Shown here one piece after another: positions 25,101 through 36,188 of a stretch of DNA of 64,000 nucleotides (the stretch's first letter is position 1; every line of letters begins with the position of its first letter). A model generated the notes under the pieces. It did not search any database. It was not told the origin of the DNA and saw nothing but the letters and a program-made list of their open reading frames with translations. A program made the translations under genes and the position numbers. Source of the DNA: Globisporangium splendens (lineage: Eukaryota > Oomycota > Peronosporomycetes > Pythiales > Pythiaceae); NCBI GenBank assembly GCA_006386115.1, contig VFIW01000013.1:124001-188000 (forward strand). The letters run 5' to 3'.

Positions 25101-27281
25101 CGGAAACTCGCGCCGAACTTCGCGAGTCATCGCGGGATCATCTATGAAGGCGGGCTGAAGATGCTATTCTTCCTTTTGCAAGTGAAAGAAGTCAACATCC
25201 GTCGACAGGCGATCCTGGCGTTGCAAGATATCACTGCCAATAACGAGCACAAACGCAAATATGTCGAGGAAGGCGGTTTGCGGGCGCTGATCACGTTCTT
25301 ACGTGATGCAGATATCCCGCTGCAGGCGCCTACCCTTGCTGCCTTTCGGCATCTGTCTTTGTCGCACGCTAAGATCAAGCAGCAGATCGTCGAGTGTGGC
25401 GCGCTTCGTCCACTGCTGCGGTGCATGAACAACAGCAACACGAAGAACCTCGACCTCCAGTGCCAATGCACCGGTCTCGTGGCCAATTTGTCGGAGTATC
25501 TCGCGAACCAGACCAAGATCGCCGACGAAGTCCTGACGTCTGCGCTGGTGACGCTTGCATTTAGTGTCGACAGCGCCGAGATCCATCAAGACGTGAGTTG
25601 CGCGCTCGCGAATCTGTGCTCGAACGAGGAGAATCACATCATCGTGTACAAGCAGGGTGGTCTCAAGTGTCTCGTGCACCTGACGAACGCCAAGGACGAC
25701 GTCACGCAGCGGTATGCGGCCATGGGGCTTCGGTTCCTGTCGTCGAACCCGCAGATCTGCGTGTTCATCGTACAGGAAAGTTTGTTGCCGCCGTTCATCA
25801 AGCTGGCGCAGAGTTCAATTCTCGATTACCAGCGCACGGCAGCGTCGGTGTTCTCCAGTTTCTCGCTGAACGAAGAGAACAAACTCAAATTAGTACGCGA
25901 CGGAGGCTACACGCGGATCCTCAAGTGCTGTCTGTACGACGACTTGGAAGTGAAGCGCGACTGCGTGTTTGCGCTCGCCAACATCGCAGATTCGCTCGAG
26001 TACCGGTTCGATGTCGTGCGCGAAGGCGCGATCACGGTGCTGGTTGATGCAGGCGCCCAGGACGACGCACGCGTGCAGCGAGACTGCGCACGCGCGCTGG
26101 CGTCGCTTTCGATCACAAACTCGATCAAACCGGAGCTCATCAAGCAGCACGTGCTGAAGCCGCTGTTCCGATTGACGCGCTCACTCGATAGTGCGACGCA
26201 GCGGTTCGCGACGTTGGCGATCTGCAATTTGGCCGCGGGCGACGACAAGATCTACATGGTAGACCAGGGCACGATTCGTCCATTGACGCATCTCATCCGG
26301 TTTCCTGATGCGGAGATCCAACGATACGCGGCGCTGGCACTCGCAGGATTAGCGCTTGGAGATCATGGCAACAAGATCCGCATGATTGAAGATGGCGCCG
26401 TGCACCCGCTCGTGGATTTGCTGCGATACCCGAGCGTCGATGTACAACTCTGCGGCTGCTTGGCGCTGAATGCGCTGGTGTTGGGGAAACTCACGGTGAC
26501 GAAAGTGTCGATGATGCAGGAAGGCGATCTCTTGCCACTGCTAGCGCTTCTGAGCTCCGAGGACATGGAATGCGTGCGGTGCGCGCTCTACTGCCTGGGA
26601 TCGTTGGCCGAGAGCAAGGACGTGCTTTTGAAGCTCGTCGAGTTGGGCGCAATGCCGCAAGTGATCGCCCAGTCCTATCGTTCTGACAGTGAGATCAAAC
26701 GCAATTGTGGCTACGTGTTCGATCTGATCGAGCAGCAGACCGATTACCACGACGACTTTGTGCGTGAAGGCGGCATGGACGCAGCCATCGCGCTCGCGTG
26801 CGTTGAAGACATGGAGTGTCAGGAGTACGCGACGTTTGCGCTCGCGCATCTTGCATCGAACCGTGAGTACCAAGTGCCGCTGGTCGAACATGGTGCGTTG
26901 CGGCCACTGATCGCGATGATGTCGGTGCACGCCGAGCCGCGTCACTACGCTGGCCTCGCGCTTCTCAAGCTTGCAGATAACTACGAGAACCACCTGCGCA
27001 TCGCCGAAGAAGGCGGCATCCAAGCGCTGTTGCGCATTGCGCGTGCGCGATCGACGGACGAAGAGCTGCAGTACAAGGCATCGCTGAGTCTCGGCCAATT
27101 GGCGAGCAACGCGACGAAATCGCTGCCGAACCAGGGCAAAGTGCTTGGTTCCGCGAGCGACGCGATCGGCGCAGGTGTCGCCAAGATGGCTCAGATCACC
27201 GAGAGTATCGCGGCGCGAAGAGCGAGGGAGAAGATGACGCAGTACCTGGACGACAAGATCGTGCGCGAAAAGAATAAGTGA
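19178..27281 (+). CDS. Giant armadillo (ARM) repeat protein, interrupted by indels
   Basis: About 2,700 codons of ARM repeats (CNLS/ANLS...N...I...GA/GG...L..L...D...Q....L, period about 41-42 residues, around 60 repeats by length). It starts at MSKVLEQL (ATG 19178) and ends REKNK-stop. ARM arrays form a superhelical binding scaffold. The best-known relatives of such uniform arrays are Vac8/beta-catenin-type proteins, but this length is far beyond them and no other domain is visible. The reading is split: frame change near 19211-19217, TAG at 19591-19593, frame change about 19650-19700 with a shortened repeat, change near 21506-21512 and near 24291-24297. At least three fit loss of one G from a GG pair, and the repeat consensus continues in the new frame each time. 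No intron explains the shifts. It is either a recently broken gene or an intact gene with sequence errors. The partner is unknown. Confidence 0.82.
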
Positions 27282-28427
27282 GCTTGTTAGAGCCACTCAT
27301 CCAGACGCAAATGGGTACACTTTTCTGACTCATCGTAAGTTCGCTGTGGTTGAGTTTTCTGCTGGCGTATTTAATGGATATTTTGATTCTTATAGTGCTC
27401 CTGTCGTTCTATTCGAGCATACAGACGAGGTTAGGTGGATGGTTTGGACGGTCGAGATTTTTGCAATCGGGGTGATCGTTATATACGAGTTTCAACTTTA
27501 TGCTCAGATAGAAGCGTGCTGGGCACGTGTCCACAACCAAATAGACCTTCGTTGGCACGCAGTCTGAGTCCAGACTGTGGTGCATGCCTATAATCCATCA
27601 GCAGCACTTCTGGCACCATGCACGACGCAAAGAAGCGCAGCGACCACCTGATGAGGAATTCTCATGCCGAGGAGCGATGCGAATTGTTTTGGATTCGTAC
27701 ACTGCGTTTGAGTGTAATACATTTGACATGGCTGCTTTGCAAGCTGTTGGCTCAACAAACCGCTCAACGTTCTGCGTAAGAATGTCTGTATGCAGTGCAG
27801 TCAAAGGAAGTACGGCCACACAGAGAGTAATCAAGGAGCGTCATACTGTCGACGCACAGATAACACCCAACACACTCGGAAACCAGCATGCACACACTGA
27901 GTTATCCGGTGCTATCCACTGAAATGGAAGTCGGTGCAGTCCATTTCGAGCAGGTGTGGTTGGAAAACCTTCATTCACTCGAGCTTTGCAAGCAGTCAAA
28001 AGGTTTTGAATGCAAAAGCAGTGGGGTCGCTATACTCGAGGTAAACCGTCGCTTCTTTCGCGACATGCGGATCCTCTTGACCCCAGGCACACGCCAGCAA
28101 ACATTCGGCACCGGACACAATACAACAAAACACCCCTCTACATACAGCTTCACTGAATCATCGTAAATAGAGTGTATATAGAATTAAGAAGCTGCAATTG
28201 GCATTTGTTCAAACATTTATACAGTACACAATCATTCGGTGTTACAGGATATCAATTCTAACAGTAGTCTCTATCCTCGAATGCTTTCCAAGTGCGCGTG
28301 CGTCCATCATCTCTCTCTCTTTGGCCGCAAAGACACACACGAGCGCAAAGCAGACCCCAATTTCCTTCGAAGCGCGCACTCCGTAGCTCTCTCTCTTCAT
28401 TCCGCCGACCACCTCACCTGTACGACC
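27282..28427 (+). other. Intergenic, 1.1 kb
   Basis: Lower GC than its neighbours. There are only short ORFs with no protein-like character and no repeats or RNA genes seen. A CT-rich stretch (about 28305-28400) lies just before the ALAD start and may belong to its promoter/leader. Confidence 0.5.
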
Positions 28428-29411
28428 ATGAGCCAACTGCACGCGAGTTTGCACCACCCCGCGCAGCGCGACTGGAGCGAGCCGCACTTCCACCCGTCGC
28501 AGCTCATCTACCCGCTCTTCGTGACGGCGCGCGCCGAGGACCGCGAGATCAAGGGTCTCGAGCCCAACAAGCAGTGGGGCCAGCAGGCTGACGGCAGCTT
28601 CTCGACGCTCGTGGCGCACCTCAAGCACCTGCAGACGCTCGGGTTGCGCTCCGTGATGCTCTTCGGCGTCGTCGAGGATAAGGACGCGCACGGCTCGTTG
28701 GCTGACGACCCCAACACGCCCGTGATCAAGTGCACGGCCGTGATCCGCAAGCAGGTCCCGGAGCTGCTCGTGTCCTGCGACGTGTGCATGTGCGAGTACA
28801 CGAGCCACGGCCACTGCGGTCTGCTGCGCTCGGTGGACGGCGAGGACGTGATCGAGAACGCGTCGACGGTCGACCGCTTGGCGCGCATCGCGCTGGCGTA
28901 CGCGCGTGCTGGCGCGCACATGGTATGCCCTTCGGACATGATGGACAACCGCATCCACGGCATTCGCACGCTACTCAACGCCGAGGGCTTCCAGCACGTG
29001 TCCATCATGGCGTACACGTCCAAGAAGGCGTCGTGCATGTACGCGCCGTTCCGCGACGCCGTCGAGTCGACGTTCACGGGCGACCGCAAGCGCTACCAGC
29101 ACCCTGTGGGCAGCACGTCGCACGCAGCGCTCGCGTTTGAGCGCGACCTGCGCGAAGGCGCCGACATTGTGATCGTCAAGCCGTCGCTGTTCTACGCGGA
29201 CATCGTCAAGAGCTTTGCCGACAAGAAGACGCTGCCGGTCGCGTGCTACATCGTGTCGGGCGAGTACAAGATGCTCTTTGACTATGGCAGCGCCACGAAC
29301 ACGCTCGAGAGCGTCGTGAAGGAGTCGCACGTGAGTCTGCTGCGCGCCGGCTCGAGCGTGCTGATCACGTACTTCACGCCGTACATCCTGGAACGATGGA
29401 CCAAGTGGTAA
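28428..29411 (+). CDS. ALAD: Delta-aminolevulinic acid dehydratase (porphobilinogen synthase)
   Basis: A 327-residue single-exon protein and a full-length ALAD. It condenses two 5-aminolevulinate molecules to porphobilinogen, the second common step of haem synthesis. The zinc-binding cysteine motif is present (CDVCMCEYTSHGHC). Both active-site lysine regions are present too: AYTSKKASCMYAPFRDA and IVIVKPSLFYAD, the latter carrying the Schiff-base Lys, followed by the C-terminal VSGEYKML segment. ATG 28428 (MSQLHASLHHPAQRDW) gives the normal N-terminal arm. The frame is open further upstream, but without conserved character. The stop TAA lies inside a strong donor-like GTAAGT. Splicing to the AG at 29499-29500 would replace the last residue boundary with about 20 more codons, but the normal family length favours the simple stop. 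It is intact and highly conserved. Confidence 0.97.
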   Translation: MSQLHASLHHPAQRDWSEPHFHPSQLIYPLFVTARAEDREIKGLEPNKQWGQQADGSFSTLVAHLKHLQTLGLRSVMLFGVVEDKDAHGSLADDPNTPVIKCTAVIRKQVPELLVSCDVCMCEYTSHGHCGLLRSVDGEDVIENASTVDRLARIALAYARAGAHMVCPSDMMDNRIHGIRTLLNAEGFQHVSIMAYTSKKASCMYAPFRDAVESTFTGDRKRYQHPVGSTSHAALAFERDLREGADIVIVKPSLFYADIVKSFADKKTLPVACYIVSGEYKMLFDYGSATNTLESVVKESHVSLLRAGSSVLITYFTPYILERWTKW

Positions 29412-29715
29412 GTACGCTTTGTAGCTCGCTGCAGAAACAGACACACATGCACACTCTAGTAAGATCCAAATCCATCCATCTGCACATGATGACTTCGCAG
29501 GACACATCCCAAAGTGACAATCATGAAGGGGGTCAACGTTCAGTTTTATTTTAGCCAACTATATCTCGTGTAAACAGATATTTCTCCATTTACACTAATC
29601 GAACACATCAAAATTTTCTTTTTTGACCAATAGGAGTACTGCGGAGATGTGTGGGTCTCCATCCTTTCCCCGCTTATTCTTGTGCGAGGATCTCTGCTGG
29701 TCACAGCAGCAAGGG
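29412..29715 (+). other. Intergenic between ALAD and Trp-tRNA synthetase genes
   Basis: About 300 bases, AT-rich in the middle. No gene seen. It holds the ALAD 3' end and the synthetase promoter. Confidence 0.5.
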
Positions 29716-29730
29716 TCTTCATTTTCATAG
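29716..29730 (+). promoter_or_regulatory. Possible oomycete initiator (Inr-like) before TrpRS
   Basis: A TTCATTTTCA stretch resembles the oomycete core initiator (TCATT followed by pyrimidines and CA) and lies about 10-20 bases before ATG 29739. The match was judged by eye only. Confidence 0.35.
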
Positions 29731-29738
29731 AAGCGACC

Positions 29739-31325
29739 ATGGAGCAAGCGATTGTGGCCAAGGGCAACGAGATCCGCGAGCTGAAAGCCGCCAAGGGCGA
29801 CGCCGAGCAGATCAAGCAGCTCGTGGCGGAGCTGCTCGCGCTCAAGGAGCAGTACAAGGTTGAGACGGGCACTGAGTACGTCGCGCCAAAGGCCGAGAAG
29901 GCGCCGAAGAAGGCTGTCGCTGCACCTGCCCCGGAAGGCGGCGAGGGCAAGTCGAAGAACCAGCTAAAGAAGGAGAAGAAGCTGGCTGAGGCTGCCGCGA
30001 AGAAGGCTGGAGGCGCTGCTGCTGGTGGCAAGAAGAAGGCCGAGCCGAAGAAGAAGGCCGCGAAGCCGTCGGAGAGCGCCAAGCCAGAAGAAGGCGCGGC
30101 TGTGCCTTCCGATGCCGACTTGTTGTTGCGTCAAGTGGAGTTCAACCAGAAGGTGGCTGCGCTTGGTGACAGCGACGGACAGGTCGTGACTCCGTGGGAC
30201 GTCGAAGCCGAAAACGGTGTCGACTACGACAAGCTCATCAAGACCTTCGGCTGCTCGAAGATTGACCAATCGCTGATTGATCGCATGGAGAAGCTCACGG
30301 GCCACAAGGCGCATCGCTACTTGCGTCGCGGGTACTTCTTTTCGCACCGCGATCTCAGCGTGCTCTTAGATTCCTACGAGAAGGGCGAGAAGTTCTTCTT
30401 GTACACTGGTCGCGGTCCATCCTCGGGCTCGTTGCACATGGGCCACTTGATCCCGTTCACGTTCACTGCGTGGTTGCAGAAAGTGTTTGACGTGCCGCTC
30501 GTGATCCAATTGACGGACGATGAAAAGTTCTTGTTCAAGGAGCAAACGCTGGAGGAAAGCCGACACATGATGTGGGAAAACGCCAAGGACATCATCGCGT
30601 GCGGCTTTGACGCCAAGAAGACCTTCATCTTTGCCAACACCGAGTACATCCAGGTGATGTACCCACAGATCCTCAAGGTGCAAAAGTGCGTCACGTACAA
30701 CCAGGTGCGCGGCATCTTCGGCTTCACGGGCTCGGACAACATCGGTAAATCGGCGTTCCCAGCTGTGCAAGCCGTGCCATCGTTCTCGGAGACATTCCCA
30801 GTCGTCTTGGGTGGACGCAAGGGCATGCGCTGTCTGATCCCACAGGCGATTGACCAAGACCCGTACTTCCGCATGACGCGTGATGTCGCGCCTCGTATTG
30901 GGTACTTGAAGCCTGCGCTGATCCACTCGAAGTTTTTCCCTGCGCTTCAAGGCAGCACGACCAAGATGAGTGCCAGTAAAGCCAGTACCACCATTTACAT
31001 CTCGGACTCACCTGAAGAAATCGCGAACAAGATCAAGAAGTACGCGTTCAGCGGTGGCGGCGAGACCAAGGCTGACCACGAAAAATACGGGGCCAACCTC
31101 GAAGTGGATATCCCGTACCAGTACCTGTCGTTCATGCTCGAGGATGATGAGAAGCTCAACCACGTCGCGCAAGAATACGGCAGCGGCCGCATGATGTCCG
31201 GCGAAGTGAAGCAGCTCTTGATCGACGTCATGTCGGAGTTTGCGGTGGACATGCAACAACGTCGTGCTGCTGTCACGGACGACGAGGTGAAGGAGTTTAT
31301 GCGGGTGCGTCTGTTGGAGTTTTAA
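29739..31325 (+). CDS. WARS: Cytosolic tryptophanyl-tRNA synthetase with N-terminal WHEP-like domain
   Basis: 528 residues, one exon, intact. It charges tRNA-Trp in the cytosol. Residues 1-50 ([20 protein letters not shown]...[13 protein letters not shown]) are a WHEP-like helical hairpin. A Lys/Ala-rich linker follows, then the class Ic catalytic domain with HIGH-type motif ([13 protein letters not shown]), the eukaryotic TrpRS segments [11 protein letters not shown] and [34 protein letters not shown] for tryptophan/ATP binding, and KMSKS variant KMSAS. Length and order match eukaryotic cytosolic TrpRS. ATG 29739 is the first to include the whole WHEP helix. The upstream in-frame stretch looks like leader. 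Confidence 0.97.
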   Translation: MEQAIVAKGNEIRELKAAKGDAEQIKQLVAELLALKEQYKVETGTEYVAPKAEKAPKKAVAAPAPEGGEGKSKNQLKKEKKLAEAAAKKAGGAAAGGKKKAEPKKKAAKPSESAKPEEGAAVPSDADLLLRQVEFNQKVAALGDSDGQVVTPWDVEAENGVDYDKLIKTFGCSKIDQSLIDRMEKLTGHKAHRYLRRGYFFSHRDLSVLLDSYEKGEKFFLYTGRGPSSGSLHMGHLIPFTFTAWLQKVFDVPLVIQLTDDEKFLFKEQTLEESRHMMWENAKDIIACGFDAKKTFIFANTEYIQVMYPQILKVQKCVTYNQVRGIFGFTGSDNIGKSAFPAVQAVPSFSETFPVVLGGRKGMRCLIPQAIDQDPYFRMTRDVAPRIGYLKPALIHSKFFPALQGSTTKMSASKASTTIYISDSPEEIANKIKKYAFSGGGETKADHEKYGANLEVDIPYQYLSFMLEDDEKLNHVAQEYGSGRMMSGEVKQLLIDVMSEFAVDMQQRRAAVTDDEVKEFMRVRLLEF

Positions 31326-31720
31326 CTTTAAAGCCAGTGAGTGTGTTTGCAATATTCGCAGGAGATTAACATTACGTTAGTTTCGCGTGGCTTTACGTGG
31401 CTTCTTCTCGTTCGCATTGCCCATCTTGCCTACATTGTTTCTTTCGTCGCTTGCACAATTCTAGTTGACAATAGACGATGTGTCTCAATTGATAGTGTGA
31501 GCTCAATTACAGATCGCTTTCGGCGTTTTACCATGCAACGCGGTCTTCATGCTTCATAATGAGACAATACATTTTCAAAAAGCACTGTTGAAGTGAGCAA
31601 ACAACTATTGCGCAAGGTTATGACACCGGTGATCTAACAATTAAACTTACCACTGAATTTCAGGCGCGTTCGACTGCATCTGAATTTGCAAGAAACGTCG
31701 TCATCACCAGCTCGCTACGA
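31326..31720 (+). other. Convergent intergenic region
   Basis: About 395 bases between the TrpRS stop (+) and the poly(A) polymerase stop (-). It holds two 3' ends and no other gene was seen. Confidence 0.5.
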
Positions 31721-34287
31721 TCACTTCCAAACTCTACGGGTACTTCCAGAAGTGATGGATTCGACGAGAGGAACACCAGATACTAGATGCTGATACAGTG
31801 TCTGCCAAGCTTGTACGACCTACGTGAGCACAGATAATTAGTTCACCAAATGACAAACAAAAAAGCAACGCAGCATCAAATCTGTACCTCATTCATTCGA
31901 AACGTATTGCCAATTTTTCGTCCCGACTTGATTGGGTCAGCAATGTACGGAACCATTGCTGTTCCTGAATCCACTGCACCTTTCTCTGGGGTCAGAATGA
32001 AGAACTCGCTGAAACGAGTTCGCAGTGTCAGTAAATTTTCGCCGTTGTAAAGCATGTGGACAGGTGACGGTCTTACCCTCCGTTTTCAATCGAGATTCCG
32101 AACCGGCGGAAGTCAAAGGTAATGTACGTCTCCAAAAAGAGAAGCAGCAAGTTACCAATACTTGACTTCCACATCACGCTCCCAGCTCTTGAAAAAGTGT
32201 ACACCCACTCTGATTTTCTTGACTTGTAATCAAATGCTGCGTCCGGACACTTTGAGCTTGTCGTTGCCAGAGTGTGCCTCTGACATTGAACAGGTCTTCT
32301 TTCAAAGCTCCCATCAAACGATTTGTAGTGCTCGTCACCACACGCCTAGAAAGGAATAATCACGTCAGTCATTGAAAGCGTATCGCACTATATAATTCCT
32401 CACCTGCAGGAAGCGAATCACGAGAAGTACAAGCGAGTACGATGATATCCCACCCGTGAAAACATTGTTCATCCCTGAAAGCATACCAAACAGATTCGTC
32501 AGCTTGATCTCAATTTCACGTTCTACACCACAAGTCTGCTTACCGTGTCGTTGGATATGAGCCTTCAAGACTAGCACAAGAGGGCGTAACGCTGGCATCT
32601 CCGCTTGGAACGAATAAATAAGGTCGCGTGCGCTTAATCCAGTGTGCCCAGCTGAATGTCCGCAAGTAATATCCAGCATGATATCGTTTTGACTGTGAGG
32701 AACGCGATGTACAATTTTCAGAACTGGTATCTTTGCGCATCCTAGAAACTGAACTTCTTTTGCCCAGGTCTGGTTACGCAAGACATCGGTCAGAGTTTCC
32801 AGGATCACTGACGGGCACTGCTTCGCGATTGTCCTTGAGACTAGCACACAGTCGATATCACTTGCTGGGAGCGAGAGACGGGTGTAGTTTGAGCCATACA
32901 CGTCGACCAATGCATCAGACCAAAGCTTTTGCACTAGCTCTTGCAGCTGGTCAAGAGCTACACGCTGACAGTCTTCTAGTTTCGCCATTTCCGAGTCAAG
33001 ATTCTCCACAAACGCGTCAACTTCCGCACTCACACTTTGGTTCAAGGCTCTATAAATCACGGAAAGTCAAGTGAGCAAAAACAAGTCATTCCACCTCCAA
33101 CAAGCTCTGACTTGTGCATGCACCTGAAAGTATCATCCTGGATGATTTGGCCGCTGGGATAAAATGGGTATGCGCTTGGCAACACACACGATACATGTAC
33201 TGCCTGAGGCTGGCAGTACTGTTGCTGGAACTTGGGTGTAGGTGGCACGCACTTCACTTTGTGTACTGCGCGTTGGTCGTCAGCCGTCCGCGTTTCCATA
33301 ATACAGGCAGGACCTTCATCGACAGCATCCAGAATTTGAAGACCGTCTGACAAGTACGCAATTCCATACCCGCTCGAATTCTGAAGAGGCTCGACCTTTC
33401 TCAGATCGCAAATCTTGGTATGAGCGCCAATGCACACTGGATGTGCCTTGTGACTCTTGCTGCTCGGTATTGATTTCCATTGCGGCTCAGGGTGGATTGC
33501 GTTGCGGTGTAAGACGGTACCACTGAGTGGGGGTTTCTTTGTTGACACAGGAATATCGTTGCCGTCAGGGCATCGATTGTTGGTCTTTTTGTGATGATGA
33601 GGATCAGAGCTCGAGGCAAGTTTGTCGCTGTACTGCGCCGAGAAGCTTAGGATTCGGTTTTCTTGGCTTCTAAACGCCAAACATTTCGCACAAATTAGAA
33701 ACATTCGACCGTCATTAACTCCAAAGTAGCGATTTAAGCTTACGCATTCGGGGGGATCGGGATAGTGGAGACGCATTTCGGCGACGGAAAGATCATAACA
33801 GCGCTGGCGAGATGATCGGCTATATGCCGGACCCTTGCAACAAAAACGGCGTTAGATGATAGAATGCACTCAAGATGAAGAGGAATGGTTACCTCGGGTT
33901 TGGATGCACCGGTCCAAAGTCGTGGGAGAATCTGCACTTGAGTCCATACGCGCACGTTCCTTTCGCTAAAAACTGAACACACGGTGATTTCGATCGCCGG
34001 CGATTCGGATGGATTCGGGTTGGCGCCGGGTTCCTCGAGTTGTTGTTGACGTTTGTACTGCTCGTACTCCAGGAGGAATGCGATGCTTTGTGATGTATGA
34101 ATGGCTTTTTCTGAGTTGTGGCGGTGTGATAAGGCTGATACAAGTGATGCGACTCCGGACATGGCGGCGGTGGTGGCGGCGGCGGTGGTGGTTGCTTGAG
34201 AGAGCTTTTCGTGCAATCGCTTGAGGCAAATGGATCGCATGGCGATGCAGCGATCTTTACGCAAGTAGTCTCGTTTCCAGGTTCCAT
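31721..34287 (-). CDS. CCCH zinc-finger, TRF4/PAPD5-type non-canonical poly(A) polymerase
   Basis: Eight exons: 34287-33893, 33833-33744, 33669-33124, 33049-32544, 32474-32404, 32345-32077, 32008-31888, 31819-31721. All have GT-AG borders and consistent phases, giving 698 residues with no lesion. Exon 1 has a poly-Pro tract and a CCCH finger (C-x8-C-x5-C-x3-H in CVQFLAKGTCAYGLKCRFSH). Exon 4 carries the nucleotidyltransferase core VYGSNYTRLSLPASDIDCVLV with the Asp-x-Asp pair, and later LDITCG. Splicing 32544 to 32474 restores the TRF4-type helix GMNNVFTGGISSYSL. The tail IADPIKSGRKIGNTF matches the nucleotide-recognition region. TRF4 enzymes oligoadenylate nuclear RNAs for exosome surveillance or mRNA 3' ends. 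The CCCH finger suggests its own RNA contact. ATG 34287 is the first in frame after a stop. Confidence 0.88.
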
Positions 34288-35216
34288 CTCCGAGTTTGGT
34301 GTTGGAGCCAATACTTTTGGGCTGGAGCTTCAACTCGTGGATATGCGCTTCGTATCCGTGAGTTCTTGCAGGGAGATACCAAATACGATACTGACGGTCG
34401 CTCTAGCTCGGTAGCCACAATGAGAGTGTGCCTGTTTTCCTCGCCAGCCTTTTCTCGTCTGTTCGGGTTTTCAAAATCCGCCGCGCAAACTCACGCAAGG
34501 CACCCTTTCGTGCTTTTCAAGAAAGGTCACGCAGTCGGTCACCGACTTTTTCCACGAATTGATATCTTTTTCGCACTCCGACAGCAACCAACTGGGGGCG
34601 ACCTGGAGCCAATATATAAACACCACTGCGGCGAATACGAGCCTCGTGTTGTTCTCTTTTCAAAACCGAGGTGCTTGGCGCTGCACGAGATTCGCCTTTC
34701 CACTGATTGTCGCGACTGTGAGTCGCCGGCTCAGAGCGGGATTCTTTCTATCCGTTCGTTCCGGTAACAGCAGCAGCAAAAGACGCGAAGGGTGGAGGAT
34801 GAGCAGACGCGCTCGGATCAGCGGACGCCAGTGAGCAGACAGAGACGCCTCGCGCGGATGGTCGGAGCGTGGAAGGATTTCGCCTCTTGTTGCGGTGTTG
34901 CAACCTCAGAGTTGAAGCTTGGCTTTGTCAACCCCGCATCCTTTGGCGGGCACATGGGTGGGTTCTCTGGTGCGTTTGTTTTTATCCAACCCACCTGGTC
35001 TGCTTTTTTGGCACCTCGAGTATTGTTTGCGATAGCGGGTTTTACATGTTCGCAGACCCATGGCTTTTCACGACCCGTTTTTTGGGATTGGATCTTGCAG
35101 CGAAAGGGAACCGCAACTTCAAGTCAATCCACAACGGGCAACAGGAAACTGATTGCATGGAACTGGATGCTCTATAACAACTGGCAAAAGACGCGTGTGT
35201 GTGTATTTTATCGCGC
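34288..35216 (-). other. Intergenic upstream of the poly(A) polymerase gene
   Basis: About 930 bases. Plus-strand open frames here run into the antisense of the next gene and lack protein-like composition. No repeat or RNA gene seen. Confidence 0.5.
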
Positions 35217-36188
35217 TCACATGTTTCCTGCTCGGTATTCCTCGAGCGTGGCCATGGTGCCGGTCTCTAAGAACTCGTCGATCTTCGTGGCCGACGACTT
35301 GCCGATGCCCTTGAGCTTCATGGCCAGCTTGCCCGATGTGATCTTGTCTTCGCTGTCGCGCACAGCCTTAGCGACTTTGGACCACGTGCCGCCTTTGAAC
35401 TTCTCGCCGCGCTTGAATTCGAAGCCCGAGAGCTCGGCAAACGCGTCCGCAAGCTCTTGGTTCGCCTCGTTCGTCGCAGTGGGCTTTGTGCGTGCCTTCT
35501 TCGCCTTTGGCTCATCGTCTTCCTCGTCGTCATCGTTGATAACGACAGGCGTCTTCTTGCTGGCTTTCCGCGCGGACGGCTTTTTCTCACTGTCGTCATC
35601 TGCGCCGTCTATTTTCTTGCTTTTGACTGCACTTGGCTTCTTTTCCGCTTTCACGTCGTCCGCTTTGCGCTTCATTGACGGCGCCGCAGACTCCTTTTTA
35701 CCGAATTTTGTGATCATCTCCTACACAAGCAATTCCACAAGCTTCATGACAGAATACACGGTATCCAAATAAAGACGAAAATAACGTACTGCGAGCGCTT
35801 TCGAGAGTTGGAATTCGCCCTGCGCAAGTGACAGGAAGACATGGCACATATCGCAACACACTCTTTAGTTCTTCTCCACTGTTGCTGTCATCATGCGTAT
35901 ATAATCAAAGCGCACAAACTCACGTTTTCTCTCGTAGCATTCAGCATTGTGCCAGCTTCAACCATCGCATTGATTGGGTTCTGTCGTTGCACACAAATGC
36001 AAGAAAATAGCAACACAAGCACCAGTTGTTGAGAGCGTACGCAGCATTAACGCCTTGCGCAATGAATTTCAATGTGTGACTGGCAATGCAAACATAAGTG
36101 GCTAACGTACCGTCGGCACCTTGACGCCCTCCTTCTCGCATAGCTCCAGGAGCTCCTTGGCCGCTTTCTTGCTCGCCTCTCGACTCAT
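35217..36188 (-). CDS. Small helix-hairpin-helix protein (DNA polymerase beta 8-kDa-domain-like)
   Basis: Three exons, 36188-36111, 35819-35790 (30 nt) and 35720-35217, phase 0 throughout, give 203 residues. The N-terminal helix (MSREASKKAAKELLELCEKE) leads into VKVPT|GEFQLSKALA|EMITKFGKK. A long Lys/Asp/Glu-rich, nuclear-localisation-like middle follows. The C-terminal 70 residues (LADAFAEL...SKVAKAVRDSEDKITSGKLAMKLKGIGKSSATKIDEFLETGTM) match the 8-kDa/HhH module of Pol X enzymes and MUS81, whose LKGIGKSSATKI hairpin binds DNA backbone. No polymerase palm or nuclease domain follows, so a DNA-binding accessory protein is inferred. Intron 1 (291 nt) is the longest in the window. The gene is intact. 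Confidence 0.8.

Noticed and set aside
34792..35772. A 326-codon open frame on the plus strand
   Set aside because: It is mostly the antisense of the three-exon helix-hairpin-helix gene, whose splice sites, phases and domain fit the minus strand. The plus-strand product has Ser/Phe-rich antisense-like composition.
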